Source: Sordariomycetes sp. S80-01Y
Taxonomy: Eukaryota; Ascomycota; Sordariomycetes
Length of the DNA: 64,000 nucleotides
Reading direction: 5' to 3'
Assembly (NCBI GenBank): GCA_037042185.1
Contig: JAXQJY010000019.1
Location: forward strand, 124,001-188,000
Each line of letters opens with the position of its first letter. Position 1 is the first letter of the stretch. Under the pieces are notes generated by a model. It saw nothing but the letters and a program-made list of their open reading frames with translations, searched no databases and was not told where the DNA came from. The translations under genes and the position numbers were made by a program. This document shows, piece by piece, positions 1-11,287 of the stretch.

Positions 1-323
1 GGGCCTGTCCGCCTGAGAAATGAGCGGCGCCCGCACCCAAACACGCCGTCGCTCTCGGGAGCCCGGAGCTTGTTGTCCAGTGAGTGAAAGGACAGCCTCG
101 CGTTGGGAATTGTGCCAATGCTGGTGCTGTTCAAATGTGTGGGCCTGCGTCGGTAGTGCCAGGCAGCCTGTGGCCTGTCACGGACGTTGCATTGCTCAGC
201 TCAGGCGCATAACAGTCGTTTAACTATCGATATGTCCATGTGCGTTTGCCATGTGGTTGTGAACGACGGCCTTGACTTTCCCCCTCCTACCCTCGTCGTC
301 ATCCCCGACAAGCAGTGGCCACC
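1..323. other. 5' flank of the P450 gene, no gene seen
   Basis: Only a 67-codon open frame starting at base 20 lies here, with no recognisable content. The stretch just before base 324 is C/T-rich, as is usual for fungal leaders. The window begins inside this intergenic region. Confidence 0.5.
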
Positions 324-2001
324 ATGCTGGACACCACTTCAATCGTTGTCTTCACCGTCGTAGCTCTCCTCGCAGGCGCCTACCTGGCGAGGGGATCATC
401 CAGCGACGATGGCAAGAAGAAGCTCCTCAAGCTACCCATCATTGGCGACCTACACTCCTCGCCTATCGAGCAGCCACTAAAGACATGGGACGCTTGGTCA
501 AAGGAGAAGGGCGAGGTTGCTACTCCGAAGCTGTTTGGCATCGTGCCTATTGTGGTCATCAACACTGCTGAGGCGGCCACCGAGTTGCTGAGCAAGAGGA
601 GTCAATGGTATAGCAACAGGCCCAACTCGACCAGCGTAGAGATGATCACTGGTGCCGGGCCAGGACAGTCCAAGTTCACGCTGATGCATGATATGGACGA
701 TGTGAGCGACCCTTTGTGTTCCTTTAATACAGCCGTGCTGACAATATGGATAGCATCTCAAGCTTCACCATCGTATCCTCTCCCCCAGCCTCGGCGTCAT
801 CGCCCAACCCAAATACCAGCCTGTCATGGAACTCGAGTCGAAGCAACTCCTCGTCGATCTCCTCGCCCTGCTCAAGAAATCAGACGTCGTTTCCAGCGGT
901 GATGTATATCCTCTCCTCGAGCGCACCCAGGCCAGCAACATCCTCGCCCTCCACTACGGCATCCGCGTCCCCAGCATCTCCGATGCTATCTACCATGAGG
1001 TTGTTGAGATCCAGAAGAAGGTTTCCCATGTGGCGGCAAATCCCGAGATTCCAGACTTCATCCCCCCTGTGCGAAACCTGCCGCTTGCCATCAACCCCTG
1101 GAAAAGGAAGGCCAACAAGCTGTTCGAAGAGCAGACCGAGCTGTACATGCGCCTGCTCAAGCACGGAGACGATGCTTCCGGCTGGAACGCTACGAAGCAG
1201 GCAAGGACCGTGGCGGCCAAGTACGCTCCGGAGGGTATCCCGGACATTGACCTGGCTTTCACGCTGGCTACAAGCATCCAGGGAGGCATGGAGACCAGCC
1301 CTCGCGCCCTGCTCTGGCTCTTCGTCGCAGCCATCACCCAAAAGAACGACTTCATGAAGCGAGCCCACGACATCATGGACAAGGTGGTTGGCCGCGACAG
1401 ACTTCCCACCTTTGCCGACCGCCCCAACCTCGCCTTCATCGACGCCGTCGTCTCGGAACTCATGCGCTGGCGCCCCATCTCCCCCGGCTCGATCCCTCGT
1501 CGTGCTGACAAGGCAGACACTTACAAAGGGACCCCGATCGTCAAGAATGCCACAATTCTCACTAATGCCTGGTCCATTGGCCGCGACCCCCTCGCCTTCA
1601 CCCCGGAATTCGGCGACCTTGAGGATTTCATCCCCGAGCGTTGGCTCGAGGGGGAGCAAATGGACAAAGACGTCACCCAGCAGGGCAAGCTACGTTCTTC
1701 TCTTCCTCTACCAGTCTTCGGCCAGGGAAAGAGGGCCTGCATGGGGAAGAGGGTTGCGTTGGATGGTAGCTTCATGCAGGTTGCCGCCATGATATGGGCA
1801 TTTGACTTTGAGCTGGTGGATGGGGATGACATAGATCCGTTGGACATGGTTGTTGTTGCCTTTATGGTTGAGACTGCGCCTTTCAGGTTCAGGCTGAAGC
1901 CTAGGGGCCCGTGGGTGGCGGAGGTCATTGCGAAGGAGTACGCCGCTCAGGACAAGAATGTCAACAGTGTGCTTGGCCTTGCTACTGATGTTGAGGCTTG
2001 A
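324..2001 (+). CDS. Cytochrome P450 monooxygenase
   Basis: Two exons, 324-701 and 754-2001, split by a 52-nt phase-0 intron with donor GTGAGC, branch CTGAC and acceptor TAG; 541 residues. The ATG at 324 has a strong Kozak context (GCCACCATG). Residues 1-25 form a hydrophobic membrane anchor, as in microsomal P450s. The I-helix carries a GGMETS form of the oxygen-binding motif. The K-helix ExxR begins at E361, followed by a PERW motif. The heme loop FGQGKRACMG places the iron-ligand cysteine at about residue 455. It should be an ER-bound heme-thiolate oxygenase using CPR-delivered electrons; the substrate cannot be read from sequence. The 3' end faces the sulfatase gene with 15 bp between stops. 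There is no polyketide, terpene or peptide synthase in the window, so a secondary-metabolite role is unproven. Confidence 0.92.
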
Positions 2002-2016
2002 TATACACAGCTTAGC

Positions 2017-4013
2017 TTAATCCCTTACACCGGGCCCACCGCCATTTTCATCCCCTTGGTCATCTCCGAAGCCCAGTTCATCATCAGTCAGCTCCCTCTT
2101 CCTCCTTTCAAGATCCTCCAGACTCACCCACCTTTGCTCCTCCCCGCCAGCAGGGCTCTCGTTAGGCGGGACGGCGGTTCCATTCGGCTTCGCGCTCGTC
2201 CAGCCCGCCGTGTCAAGCCTCCATTCCATACCCAAGCCCTTGGCCGCGTCCTCAGGCCAGAAAGGCCGCTCGTTCTCGATGTCTTGATATTGCATACATT
2301 CTTTGAAGTGCACTTCCGGAAATGACGCGAAGAAATCGTCATAAAGGGGGTCTAGGGCTTGGGGTAGCGAGTTGATGGGTTTGACGGTAAGCGTGGAAGG
2401 CGGTTGCAGGGCGAGCCACGGATTCCGACATGTATTCGCTTCGCAGGACTTGGTGACGAGGAGGATTGCATTCAGGCGGTCGATGACGCGCTGCGTCTCA
2501 GGCTCCGGGGAAGGATAGGCGAGGTTGTTGATCTCCCAGAAGTCGGCCTGCAGCTTGTGAGAAACGGGGCTAGAAAAGGGGTGTCAAGACTAGCAAAACT
2601 TACTGTCGTGTTGTACAGCTCGACTTCGTTGCTGCACCACTTCACAAACAACCAGGAACTGCCCTCAGATACAATACGCAAAGTCTTGTACGAGTTCTGC
2701 GACGGCCAGGGTACCTCGCTCGGCGCCTCAAAGATCTTGTCGCCCCAGAACTCGATGTTGAGGATCTCCTTTGCGTCGCCTTGATCCTCGGAGTCCGCAC
2801 CGCTCTGCCACTCAGACAGAAGACTTCTGCCGTCGAGCAGCTCAGGCCATTCTGACTCGGGCAGGCCCATGATATCCAGGAAGGTCGGAGCAAAGTCGAG
2901 ATGGGCGCTCGCGACGTGTGAGATTGCGTTCTCGGCAATTCCGGGCCCGCGAACGACGAGAGGCAGGTTGGAGTCCATGACATACGGCAGAGCTTTGCCT
3001 GCTGGGAGTCTATGCGCGCCGATGTGGTACCCGTTGTCCGTGGTGTAAATGACTTTTCTTGGTCAGGCTAATTTTACGAAGGGGACGGTGTCGAGCTTAC
3101 CATAAGTGTTGTCGAGCTGACCCCTTGCTTCCAGCATATCAACCACATCTTCGATTATTTCGTCCACGCCGAGCAAGCTCTGCAGCCTCCTTTGATACAG
3201 ATAGTCCGCGTAAGCTTCCTGGGTGGCGTTCAGCTGCGGCAGATCTTTAATCCACAAGCTCTTCTGCTCTTGGATATCATCTGTTGGGTTCCAGTTCGCG
3301 AGCCTCGGAACTGAGACGTTCCCGTATGACTCGAGGTGTCTCGTTGCGGGCATCGGTGGGTTTGCGCCAGAGACGTGCGGTGCATAAGGGGCAATGTTCA
3401 GGTAGAAGGGCTGTTCCTCATCCAGGAGAAGTGAAAGACGGTCCAGAGCCTTGACCCTCACAACATCAGTCTGGTGGAAGCCGGGATAAACCACCGGCCT
3501 CTCTCCATTAGTAGAGAAGACGGGGTTGTTGTAGTCGCCAATGTACGGTTCCAGGAGAGAGTCAACATGGTCCCATCCCTTGGGCGCTTGACCGTAGTTG
3601 GCAGTATTATATCCATTCAAGAATTTGCCCACACACTCGGCCCTGTAACCCCCGTCCTTGATCCAGTGCGGCAGGTAGTTCTGATCCTCTCCTGCCGCCA
3701 TCCACTTATCATAATTACCCCCTGGCGGCCGAACGTGCGTAATGTTGGTGTTGTGCGCTGCCTGCCCGCGGAGGAAGGACGCGCGGGAGGGACAGCAGTT
3801 TGAGACGGTGGCGTAGTGATTGGTAAAGGTTGTTCCCTTTTGAACGAGATGAGTTTGGAGGGATGGCATGTAAGAGCATGAGTCCATGAGGCGGTCCTGG
3901 TCGTCAGACATGATCAGGACGATGTTTGGTTTAGAACTTGAACATTTAGCCTGGGTGGCAAGGGTCGAGCCGGCCAAAAGGCCTACTACCACGAGACTTG
4001 TAAGGCGTTTCAT
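2017..4013 (-). CDS. Secreted arylsulfatase-family sulfatase
   Basis: Three exons on the minus strand: 4013-3101, 3052-2604 and 2553-2017, with introns of 48 and 50 nt (donors GTAAGC, GTAAGT); 632 residues. The N terminus MKRLTSLVVVGLLAGSTLA is a clear signal peptide. Metal ligands are likely in DDQD (residues 37-40). The motif C73-C74-P75-S76-R77 fits the CxPxR sulfatase signature, C73 being the cysteine converted to formylglycine. Further conserved pieces are DNGYHIGAHRLPAGK, rebuilt across the first splice, and an EINNLA segment after the second. The family hydrolyses sulfate esters; extracellular arylsulfate or sulfated-polysaccharide scavenging is likely. The precise substrate is unknown. 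The C-terminal 80 residues are acidic and rich in G and E, probably disordered. Confidence 0.9.
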
Positions 4014-4510
4014 GTTTGAAATCCCGGTATCGAAGTTTATATCTAAGTTGACTGTTCTGTTGCGTTTGTTGTGTTAGAGGGTTGCTTTTATAGCACAGGC
4101 CCCCGCCCTCTAACCCACGAGATGCCGCCCCGACAGAATGGGTCTTTCCCCGAGCATCCCCGGATTCTGAGTATGTAATCCCCGCTAGCAATTGCGTGCT
4201 TGTCCAAAATTCTACAATGCAGAAGGCTGTCAAGTCAACTTCTCGGCCTCGGTGATCCTTTTGCGGGGGTTGGCGTTCGCCGACTGCCGGGGAAGCTTCA
4301 TGATGCGGTCTACCAGATCCTTGGGGGTCGTCATATCTAACAAATGCCCACTGATAGAAATTTGGTGTTCACGGCATATCACTGTCGCAAAAAGTCTTGT
4401 GGGATGTTCAACCCAAGTCATCATTCATAAGGGGACTCAGTGGCCCCTTTAGCTAGTAATTCGACACGCTGTATCCGTACAATTCCCTAACTCCGTCCAT
4501 GCATGGGTTT
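4014..4510. other. Intergenic: sulfatase promoter and mus7 3' flank
   Basis: 497 bp holding the sulfatase upstream region on the minus strand and the 3' flank of the mus7 gene. Small open frames occur but none has coding character. No repeat or RNA gene was seen. Confidence 0.5.
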
Positions 4511-7500
4511 TCAAAACAGCAATGCTTCGCAGTGTAATTTTGACACAGAGTTCGGCATTCCGAATGCCTTGTTCCACCAACTGTTCCACTCCGCAACGCG
4601 GCAATGAAGATCCGCAACTAGATCTTCCACTTGGTACTCCGGTCGCTCGATGCCGGTTGGGGCTGCTGGAGTAGACTGCGTGACGCGACCGGCAGATTTG
4701 ACGGTAATTCTGCGGTCATCAATCGACCACGTGTCATTGATATCCTTGATGAGGTTGTCCGCCATTTCAACAATGACCTGGTTGGGAGTCTCGGCAGTCG
4801 CTTCGAGAGTTACGCCACCAAGGAGTTTCGATTTGTTGATGAGGGATCGGTCGGTAGGTGCGTCAGCATTGTCACCGGCAGAACCAATGGCGGGCACATC
4901 GCTGTTGGGCCAATCTCCAAGATAGACTTCAGCTTCCGCAGAGAACTGTCTCGCCCAGCCAAGAAGTGAAGTTAGTCTCGCCGTAGGAAGCGAGGGTCGG
5001 GAGCTGACTATCATCGTGTATATCGAGGGCCAAAGGAGGTTCATGAGGCGCACGAGCTGACAAAGAAGGTGAAGATCCTCTTCAAGCTTCCTGCCAGTCA
5101 AGCGGGTTTCCCACAGGCTGATTCGCTCAACGGCATTCAGGATGCTAGCGAGAGTGGTCTGTATAGGAGGCAACTCTTTCTCGCCAAGAACAAAGGACTG
5201 GTCTTCGCCGTCCAGGTACAGGCTCATCGCGTGCAAGTAGACGTCTAGAAGCACACTAGCGGGTGTGGCGAGCGCCGCATGGATAATCGCCGGGATCATC
5301 TTACCCAACGCGAAGGCAAGCACGCCCGGTTTTCGGAGTCCTCTAGCAAGCAATTGGGCCTCCTTTTGAAGCTTGCCATCCACAAGCATAGACTTGAAGC
5401 AGCCGTGCAAGAACCAGAAGAGCTGCGATTCAGCGCGCTCATTACCCTCAAGCACCCGCAACCCATAAGAGGCCATCTTCCCAACCTGATGCTGGGGATC
5501 TTCCCGTGGTGGCGCGTAATCTTTGGTGTGCTGCAGGAAGAACATATCGACATGGCTGATCTGGTCGCCGTGTGTCATAATGAGGGAGATGATGCTCTGA
5601 ACGAATCTCACATAAGCTGGGTGCTGGGACTTGTCGTCGGCAATCGTCTTCAGGTCGTTCTGCATCTGCGCCATAACCAACCCCAGAGTCCTTTTATGGT
5701 TCGCCCTGATATCTTTCTCTGACGGTTGTGCAACGTCTCTGACAGAGACACGCATGTGATCAATAGCGAATTCGAAAAGTTGCCGATTGATCCCATAGTC
5801 GGGGCTGGTAGCTAAGCCGACAACGGTCTTCGGCACAAATGGCTTCTCGTGAAAAATCAGCTGTTCCGCCAGCTTGTACTCATAGGCTAGTGATTCCTGC
5901 GGCTTCACTATGGAAAGCATGTACAGCTCTTGCAGTGTGAGGCCAACGTTCCGGAAATCGTCGAAGTCGTGCTTGAGTAACGTGGTGACGAAAAGAGTAG
6001 AGAACTTCCGCTGCTCCAGTCCGAGATTGTGCAGTGACTCCTCAAAAAGCCGGTATTTTCCAGTCTTGAAGAGGTCTGGCAGCGCCATAAACCCAGCGTT
6101 GATAAATTTCACTGCGAGCCGGGCACCGAGTTGGATCGCCTGCTCTGTACATTGGAAGCGATCCATTGCTCCCCAAGCATTCGTGTCCTTCACTGCGGCA
6201 GAGGCCAAGATACATCTTGCCATTTTGAAATATCCACTGGCCACAGTTTCGTCCAAGAGATCTAGGGCACCGCCCCCCAACGCTTGGTTGAAAATCTGGC
6301 TCTCGCTTTGTTGGCTTTCGCGGGCCTCTTGAAAAACATCAAGGCGGCACAAGAAGGAATCCAGTGTCGCCAGCGCAGTGCGAAGAACGCCCCAGCTCAT
6401 CTCAGGCGGCGAAACGGTGAACGAGCTAAACACGCGATGAAGCTGCGCGGTGCTGAGCGCGAATTGAGCGGAGTCCAAGTCCGGGGAATGTTTCATCACG
6501 TCAAGTGACGCAGCCATTGACGCATGTATGATATCCAAGATGCTTGCCTTGTTCATTCGGATCATGGCATCGATCATCTCGGGACTCACCGACTTGCTGA
6601 CTTCTGTGGGCATGTTGACTAGCTGTTGCTGGATGTCCGAAGCAACGGTGTCAAGCTGTTGAACCATATGCCGGAACAGAGTGTCTCTCCATCGACGGAA
6701 GGGTCCAAATGACTCTTTGATCTCGCTAGTCTCGGTGTTAACGCCTGTGGAGATCACAAAGCGCGCCAGTTGATTCCAAGCACGCAGGTTTATCAGGCAT
6801 GCTTCCTTGTGTGAGCTCGTCGGGGCCACCAGTCGTTCGAGCAGATCAACGTTCGGTCGCAGATCGAGCGGTGCCGCCCAATAAAGCGTCACAAGTAGAT
6901 CGTGGTGGTTGCGCAGAGCAGCGAGATCGCGCTCATGGATGTTCTGCTCCTTCGAGTATTGTCGGCTATGGTTCGGCAGCGTCCTGGCGACTAAATTGCG
7001 GATATCTTTGGTTGATCCGTCCTCTTTGAGCTTTTGGATGCTCAGGGCAAGCAGTTTGAGGAAGATGTGGAAGCAAGGGTCCTCCGGCTTCACCTCGAGA
7101 GATGGTGCTTGGTGCAAGTTCTCTAGAAATCGAGGCGAGCTGTATATTTCCTCGTTCCGCAGGTGCTCGAGATTCTGCGAGCCGAAAAAGTCAAACATCA
7201 CGCCAACGATGCCCGAGCTCTTGCGCCAACCCCAATCCCGGACCAAGCAATGGCATCTTGCAACAAGCGCTCTGCAATAGTTGTTGAAGCCGGGAGACTG
7301 CCGGGGGTTGTCCTTATAGAGTTGGTATACTCTGTTCAGTAGCCTCTGAGGTAGAGACCACCCGTCGGAAGCAACATGTAGTCTCGGGCTCCTCACAACA
7401 ACTCCAGAGTCGGTGAAGTCGGTCAGAGGCAGCAAGATGAAAAACGCCTCCCACGCACGTTCGTACGGGCCAACTCTAGTGCTTGTCGTCAGATCTGGCG

Positions 7501-10500
7501 GAAGTAGTACCTTTTGGACCACTTCCCAGAACCCTGCCTTTGGTATAGACGCGTTGTGGAGTATCCGTAGCATCAAAGTCCACGAATGAGCGGCAAGGTC
7601 GTCGTTCCTCAATCCTCGTTCGCGCGCCCGCACGTTGTTCAGCTTTTGATACGTCTCTCTGAGCTCATTCGACAGTGTCTTAGTGAGGAGTTTGGCTGTC
7701 GATGTTGTGAGACTTTTGAGTACGCCTTCCAGTTGGATCTGGTAGCTCAGTAGAGTCGCGTCGACACAGGACATGCGCAAAGCGACAAATACAAAGAGGC
7801 TGACGCGATCGCACACTTGAAACAGTTCCACCAAATTCTGCGTTGGATTGTCTGGTAGTCCTTCAATGAACCCAGGAAGAATTTCCACAGTCCGGGCGAG
7901 GAAGGAGCTGACGTCGGTCTCAGAATCGAATGTGATGGAATCCATTATATACGCGAGAAGGTGGTCAGCTGCGCATACGCTAGTAGGGGTAGCCAGGTCA
8001 TCAGGTGCCGCAGGCTTGTCTATCTTGTCGCTCACGTAGTCGAGGACCACGCCAATCTCCGAAGAGACCTGGGCATTCCAAGGTCCCCAACGGAGCGTTT
8101 GCCGATCAAACACCAGCACAGCTCTAGGTCTCGAGTCCTGAGGTTTGCGGCTGTAGTCAGTGTGCAGGATGGTCTCCATCACACCGCTTCCAATGACCGT
8201 CGAGTTGTGGAAGTATATACCGGGTTTGAGGTGAAACACTTCGAAGTGGTGGGTGTAAGTAGTCCCATACGGTCCGAGGCCAAGCAGCTTCGGCCCTTCG
8301 GCGTTTTGGGCAACAACTTCCGGCTCTGGTGATAGTGGCCGCGGAGAAGCCACCGGGTCGTGAACGTGGCTGTACTGAGGTTCCTCGAGGTCAAGCTGCT
8401 GTGGCCGGAGCTGCTTGCGCCGGCGGACACTCGGGTGACAAGCTACTTTGGGTCGATCTATCTCGGTGATAGTGCTTGCCACTGTGGGAGCTCCGCGTCT
8501 TCTCTTGTACAAGCGATCGAGCAACTTCTTGCCAACTTGGAACCCCACGGTGTCTGCATGAGTACCCTCCGTCTGGATCTCGGCGGGCTGGAATGCAGGA
8601 TTTTGTTGTCGACCCGGTGGCTGAGTCGCTTCCAGTAAGCTGGACTCCTGTGCCCTGTACCTGACGTGCCCGCCATTACTCAGGTGCTTCGTGAGCTTTC
8701 TAGGGGCTGCTGTTGAGAGTGAACAGCTCTGAGTACTGGATGTCGTCTGTACTGTCTGAGGAGGTCTCGCTTGGGGTTGCATGCCTGGTTGGGATCTTCT
8801 AGATGGCCGAGCTGCAGTCACCGACGCCCGCGGCTTGATGCCGCCACGGCGCCAATCACCAAGCACATCAGCGGCATCCAGGTGATCCTGTCGCGTGGCG
8901 AGCTGGATCCGCTTCCTAGTCGGGCTTGTTCGTCCCTGGTCCAGACGAGACTTCGCAGTCCTCGCAGCAACTTTGAGAAACTGTGGCGCATCGGGCTTGA
9001 TAACATCAAGAATGCTGAGGTGGTGAGCTGGACGACGAGTTCTTGCGAACCCTTCAATACGACTACCGTCCCCCAGCTTTGGTTTATGTGATCGTATCTT
9101 GGGTGCTCTTTGTGTGCCATGTGTCGTGCTGCGGGCCTTGCTCCTAGCACTCGAGGTTTTGGCTTGGTTGTTACGCTTCGTCGTGCTCACAGCAGGGTGC
9201 GTATTGGTCTTTGGTCGCTTTGCAGTTTTGGCGAAAGCTTCAGTCAGCTTCATCTGGCGCTTCCTTCCGGATGCCATGTGGTCGATGTGGTCTTCTTCCA
9301 TTACCGAAGAGCCATCGTCTGAAGAGGCGATCTCTATTGCAGGTGGGTTCGCCACAGGCTGCAGCGCGAGTCTTGTCTGGTTGTGAAAGATGGCATCCGT
9401 CGTCGGCCGGCTCTCTGTCGGTGGTGCCTCATCCTCTGACTCGGAAAACAGGAACTTGTCATGGACCACGTTTCCATCGGCCTGGCGTCTATGTGCTACG
9501 CCCCGGCGGTTCTCCCAGTCAGCCGAGCGGTTCAGCGGTCTCTGGATCTTCTTCTGGATCTTGGCTCTTCCTGTTTGCTGGTCAATACGCAGCCAGGAAG
9601 CCGGCAACACACCCCGGATACGGCTCCTATTCTGGTCGACAGCATTAGAGCGACTCCCCGGGCTATCGCTTGAGCTTCCAGGATCTTCATCACTAGTATT
9701 GTGAGCCGATAGCGCCTTGCTGCCAGTTTCCTCGACGTCGCTGTCTGATGCAAAGGGATCGGCAGTGTCGAGAGCAGTTGCTCGCTCCATCGCAGCGCTG
9801 ACTTCGCGGAGAGGCGAGCCAGGAGGTAGAGTAGGCGATCCACCTGGGGACTCTGGAAGCCCAATGGGGTCTGGCGAGTCCCGACGCACAGTGACCTGTG
9901 GCGTAGCTGGCCGCATGGGAGAGCTGTCCAGAGGATTGACGATGCGTCTCCGCTTCGCAATAGTTGATCTACTGGCAAGTTGTTGTTGCCGCCTTGCTTT
10001 GTCTTTCTTGCTCGAGTGAGACTGTTGCTGTTTGGCCAGCTGCAAGACCGTCGGTAGCTCCTCGTCGTCCAGACTGGTGTGCTCCGTTTCTGCCTGAGAG
10101 CTGACGAGACTGCTAGGTCCACCTCTATGGTCAAGAGGGGATGTTTGCATTGGAGACGATGAAGGTCCTGTGGCCATGAGACCTTCCATAGTGCTACCTG
10201 ATTCGGCGGTTTGGCCATCTTCGATGCGGTTGTTCGAGCCTTGGCTCTCTGGTTCGAAGTCTGTCTCCTCCGAGGCAGCTCGTTTCTGACGAGAACGCCC
10301 ATCACCTGCATAGGCGAATCTGATTGGACGCATGCCAGACTTTGTCCAATCGCGGTTGAAGCGGGCCATCTCCATAGCGTACGGACGCATCTGCTCAGGT
10401 TTGCGGGCACGCAGAGACCGCTCGTAGCGGGCGGCTATCAGTCTCGCTTCTTCTTGCTCGGTGTCATGGCCCAGGATTTGGCTATGCATTGGCGTTGGAG

Positions 10501-11287
10501 CACCCTCTGGCCGGTTTCGAGATGGCCCAGGAGTAACGACTGTCACGGAACGAGACGGACTCGGCGGGGGGTCGTAGACTGTCTTCTTTAGCGCAGCCGT
10601 GCCGACCTTGACAGGCGGTGACCGCTGTGCTTGTTCCTCATATCTTAAAGCTCCGCCGACGAGCTGTTCTATCGATGGAAGATCCTGGGACGACATGCGT
10701 GGGGAGGACAGGGGCGAAGACGCTGCGACTCTTGTTTGATGATGAGATGGAGAATTACTTTCGCTTTGCGGCTTTGGTGCTGAGATCCGGGCCGCTTCTG
10801 CCTCTGCTGATGAAGGGATGTCCCAAACATCTCGGGCCCTCAAGCCTCCATGCTCGATTCCTCGATCATTGTTCTGTCTTCTCAAGCCGGGTGAGTCGAG
10901 TTTTGGAAGCCCTTCAACAGACTGCGTCGAAGAATCATGATGTTCCCCTGCCAATGGCCCCGTGCCTTGTGTGTGTGCGTCGGATATCCGTTCTTCGAGG
11001 CCTACGTCGTTTGGGTTCTCCTTTGTCGGCAATCCTGTCGTCTGTGGCCGTGGTCTACTGAGGTCACTGCGCACAGCTTTCGGGGACCTGTGTTCATGGT
11101 AGCTCCCTGGTGAGGACGGTACATCCCAGATATCGTTTTCGGTCGGGGGAACCGGGCTCGCCTTGAGGAGTTCGAATGTCGGCTGCTCAGCCACGTCGGT
11201 TGCTGGGAGATCTTCTGTGGTTGGAGAGTTAAAGTCGTCTTCGTCCTCCGAATCGGGGACTTCTCCCAGTGTCCTCCAATCGACCAT
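4511..11287 (-). CDS. mus7: Mus7/Mms22-family DNA replication-repair protein
   Basis: An intron-free frame of 2258 residues, longer than yeast Mms22 (about 1450). The start LGEVPDSEDEDDF is the acidic N-terminal motif I associate with filamentous-fungal Mus7 proteins. The first ~1000 residues are low-complexity, rich in S, P, R and Q with many SS-P and basic patches, consistent with a disordered phosphorylated region. From about residue 1050 to the end the protein is helical and well structured, in line with the conserved Mus7/Mms22 body. In yeasts this protein is the substrate adaptor of the Rtt101-Mms1 cullin ligase and acts at stalled replication forks and in recombination with Ctf4. It should act in the nucleus. 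Identification rests on the N-terminal motif, overall plan and length rather than on a catalytic signature, so a domain search would be the decisive check. Confidence 0.72.
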   Translation of the reverse strand: MVDWRTLGEVPDSEDEDDFNSPTTEDLPATDVAEQPTFELLKASPVPPTENDIWDVPSSPGSYHEHRSPKAVRSDLSRPRPQTTGLPTKENPNDVGLEERISDAHTQGTGPLAGEHHDSSTQSVEGLPKLDSPGLRRQNNDRGIEHGGLRARDVWDIPSSAEAEAARISAPKPQSESNSPSHHQTRVAASSPLSSPRMSSQDLPSIEQLVGGALRYEEQAQRSPPVKVGTAALKKTVYDPPPSPSRSVTVVTPGPSRNRPEGAPTPMHSQILGHDTEQEEARLIAARYERSLRARKPEQMRPYAMEMARFNRDWTKSGMRPIRFAYAGDGRSRQKRAASEETDFEPESQGSNNRIEDGQTAESGSTMEGLMATGPSSSPMQTSPLDHRGGPSSLVSSQAETEHTSLDDEELPTVLQLAKQQQSHSSKKDKARRQQQLASRSTIAKRRRIVNPLDSSPMRPATPQVTVRRDSPDPIGLPESPGGSPTLPPGSPLREVSAAMERATALDTADPFASDSDVEETGSKALSAHNTSDEDPGSSSDSPGSRSNAVDQNRSRIRGVLPASWLRIDQQTGRAKIQKKIQRPLNRSADWENRRGVAHRRQADGNVVHDKFLFSESEDEAPPTESRPTTDAIFHNQTRLALQPVANPPAIEIASSDDGSSVMEEDHIDHMASGRKRQMKLTEAFAKTAKRPKTNTHPAVSTTKRNNQAKTSSARSKARSTTHGTQRAPKIRSHKPKLGDGSRIEGFARTRRPAHHLSILDVIKPDAPQFLKVAARTAKSRLDQGRTSPTRKRIQLATRQDHLDAADVLGDWRRGGIKPRASVTAARPSRRSQPGMQPQARPPQTVQTTSSTQSCSLSTAAPRKLTKHLSNGGHVRYRAQESSLLEATQPPGRQQNPAFQPAEIQTEGTHADTVGFQVGKKLLDRLYKRRRGAPTVASTITEIDRPKVACHPSVRRRKQLRPQQLDLEEPQYSHVHDPVASPRPLSPEPEVVAQNAEGPKLLGLGPYGTTYTHHFEVFHLKPGIYFHNSTVIGSGVMETILHTDYSRKPQDSRPRAVLVFDRQTLRWGPWNAQVSSEIGVVLDYVSDKIDKPAAPDDLATPTSVCAADHLLAYIMDSITFDSETDVSSFLARTVEILPGFIEGLPDNPTQNLVELFQVCDRVSLFVFVALRMSCVDATLLSYQIQLEGVLKSLTTSTAKLLTKTLSNELRETYQKLNNVRARERGLRNDDLAAHSWTLMLRILHNASIPKAGFWEVVQKVLLPPDLTTSTRVGPYERAWEAFFILLPLTDFTDSGVVVRSPRLHVASDGWSLPQRLLNRVYQLYKDNPRQSPGFNNYCRALVARCHCLVRDWGWRKSSGIVGVMFDFFGSQNLEHLRNEEIYSSPRFLENLHQAPSLEVKPEDPCFHIFLKLLALSIQKLKEDGSTKDIRNLVARTLPNHSRQYSKEQNIHERDLAALRNHHDLLVTLYWAAPLDLRPNVDLLERLVAPTSSHKEACLINLRAWNQLARFVISTGVNTETSEIKESFGPFRRWRDTLFRHMVQQLDTVASDIQQQLVNMPTEVSKSVSPEMIDAMIRMNKASILDIIHASMAASLDVMKHSPDLDSAQFALSTAQLHRVFSSFTVSPPEMSWGVLRTALATLDSFLCRLDVFQEARESQQSESQIFNQALGGGALDLLDETVASGYFKMARCILASAAVKDTNAWGAMDRFQCTEQAIQLGARLAVKFINAGFMALPDLFKTGKYRLFEESLHNLGLEQRKFSTLFVTTLLKHDFDDFRNVGLTLQELYMLSIVKPQESLAYEYKLAEQLIFHEKPFVPKTVVGLATSPDYGINRQLFEFAIDHMRVSVRDVAQPSEKDIRANHKRTLGLVMAQMQNDLKTIADDKSQHPAYVRFVQSIISLIMTHGDQISHVDMFFLQHTKDYAPPREDPQHQVGKMASYGLRVLEGNERAESQLFWFLHGCFKSMLVDGKLQKEAQLLARGLRKPGVLAFALGKMIPAIIHAALATPASVLLDVYLHAMSLYLDGEDQSFVLGEKELPPIQTTLASILNAVERISLWETRLTGRKLEEDLHLLCQLVRLMNLLWPSIYTMIVSSRPSLPTARLTSLLGWARQFSAEAEVYLGDWPNSDVPAIGSAGDNADAPTDRSLINKSKLLGGVTLEATAETPNQVIVEMADNLIKDINDTWSIDDRRITVKSAGRVTQSTPAAPTGIERPEYQVEDLVADLHCRVAEWNSWWNKAFGMPNSVSKLHCEALLF

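Noticed and set aside
880-1659. Open frame of 259 codons antisense to the P450
   Set aside because: Shadow of the P450 coding strand; no recognisable protein.
324-4013. P450 plus sulfatase as the edge of a secondary-metabolite cluster
   Set aside because: No backbone synthase, tailoring set or cluster regulator follows; the next gene is a replication-repair protein.
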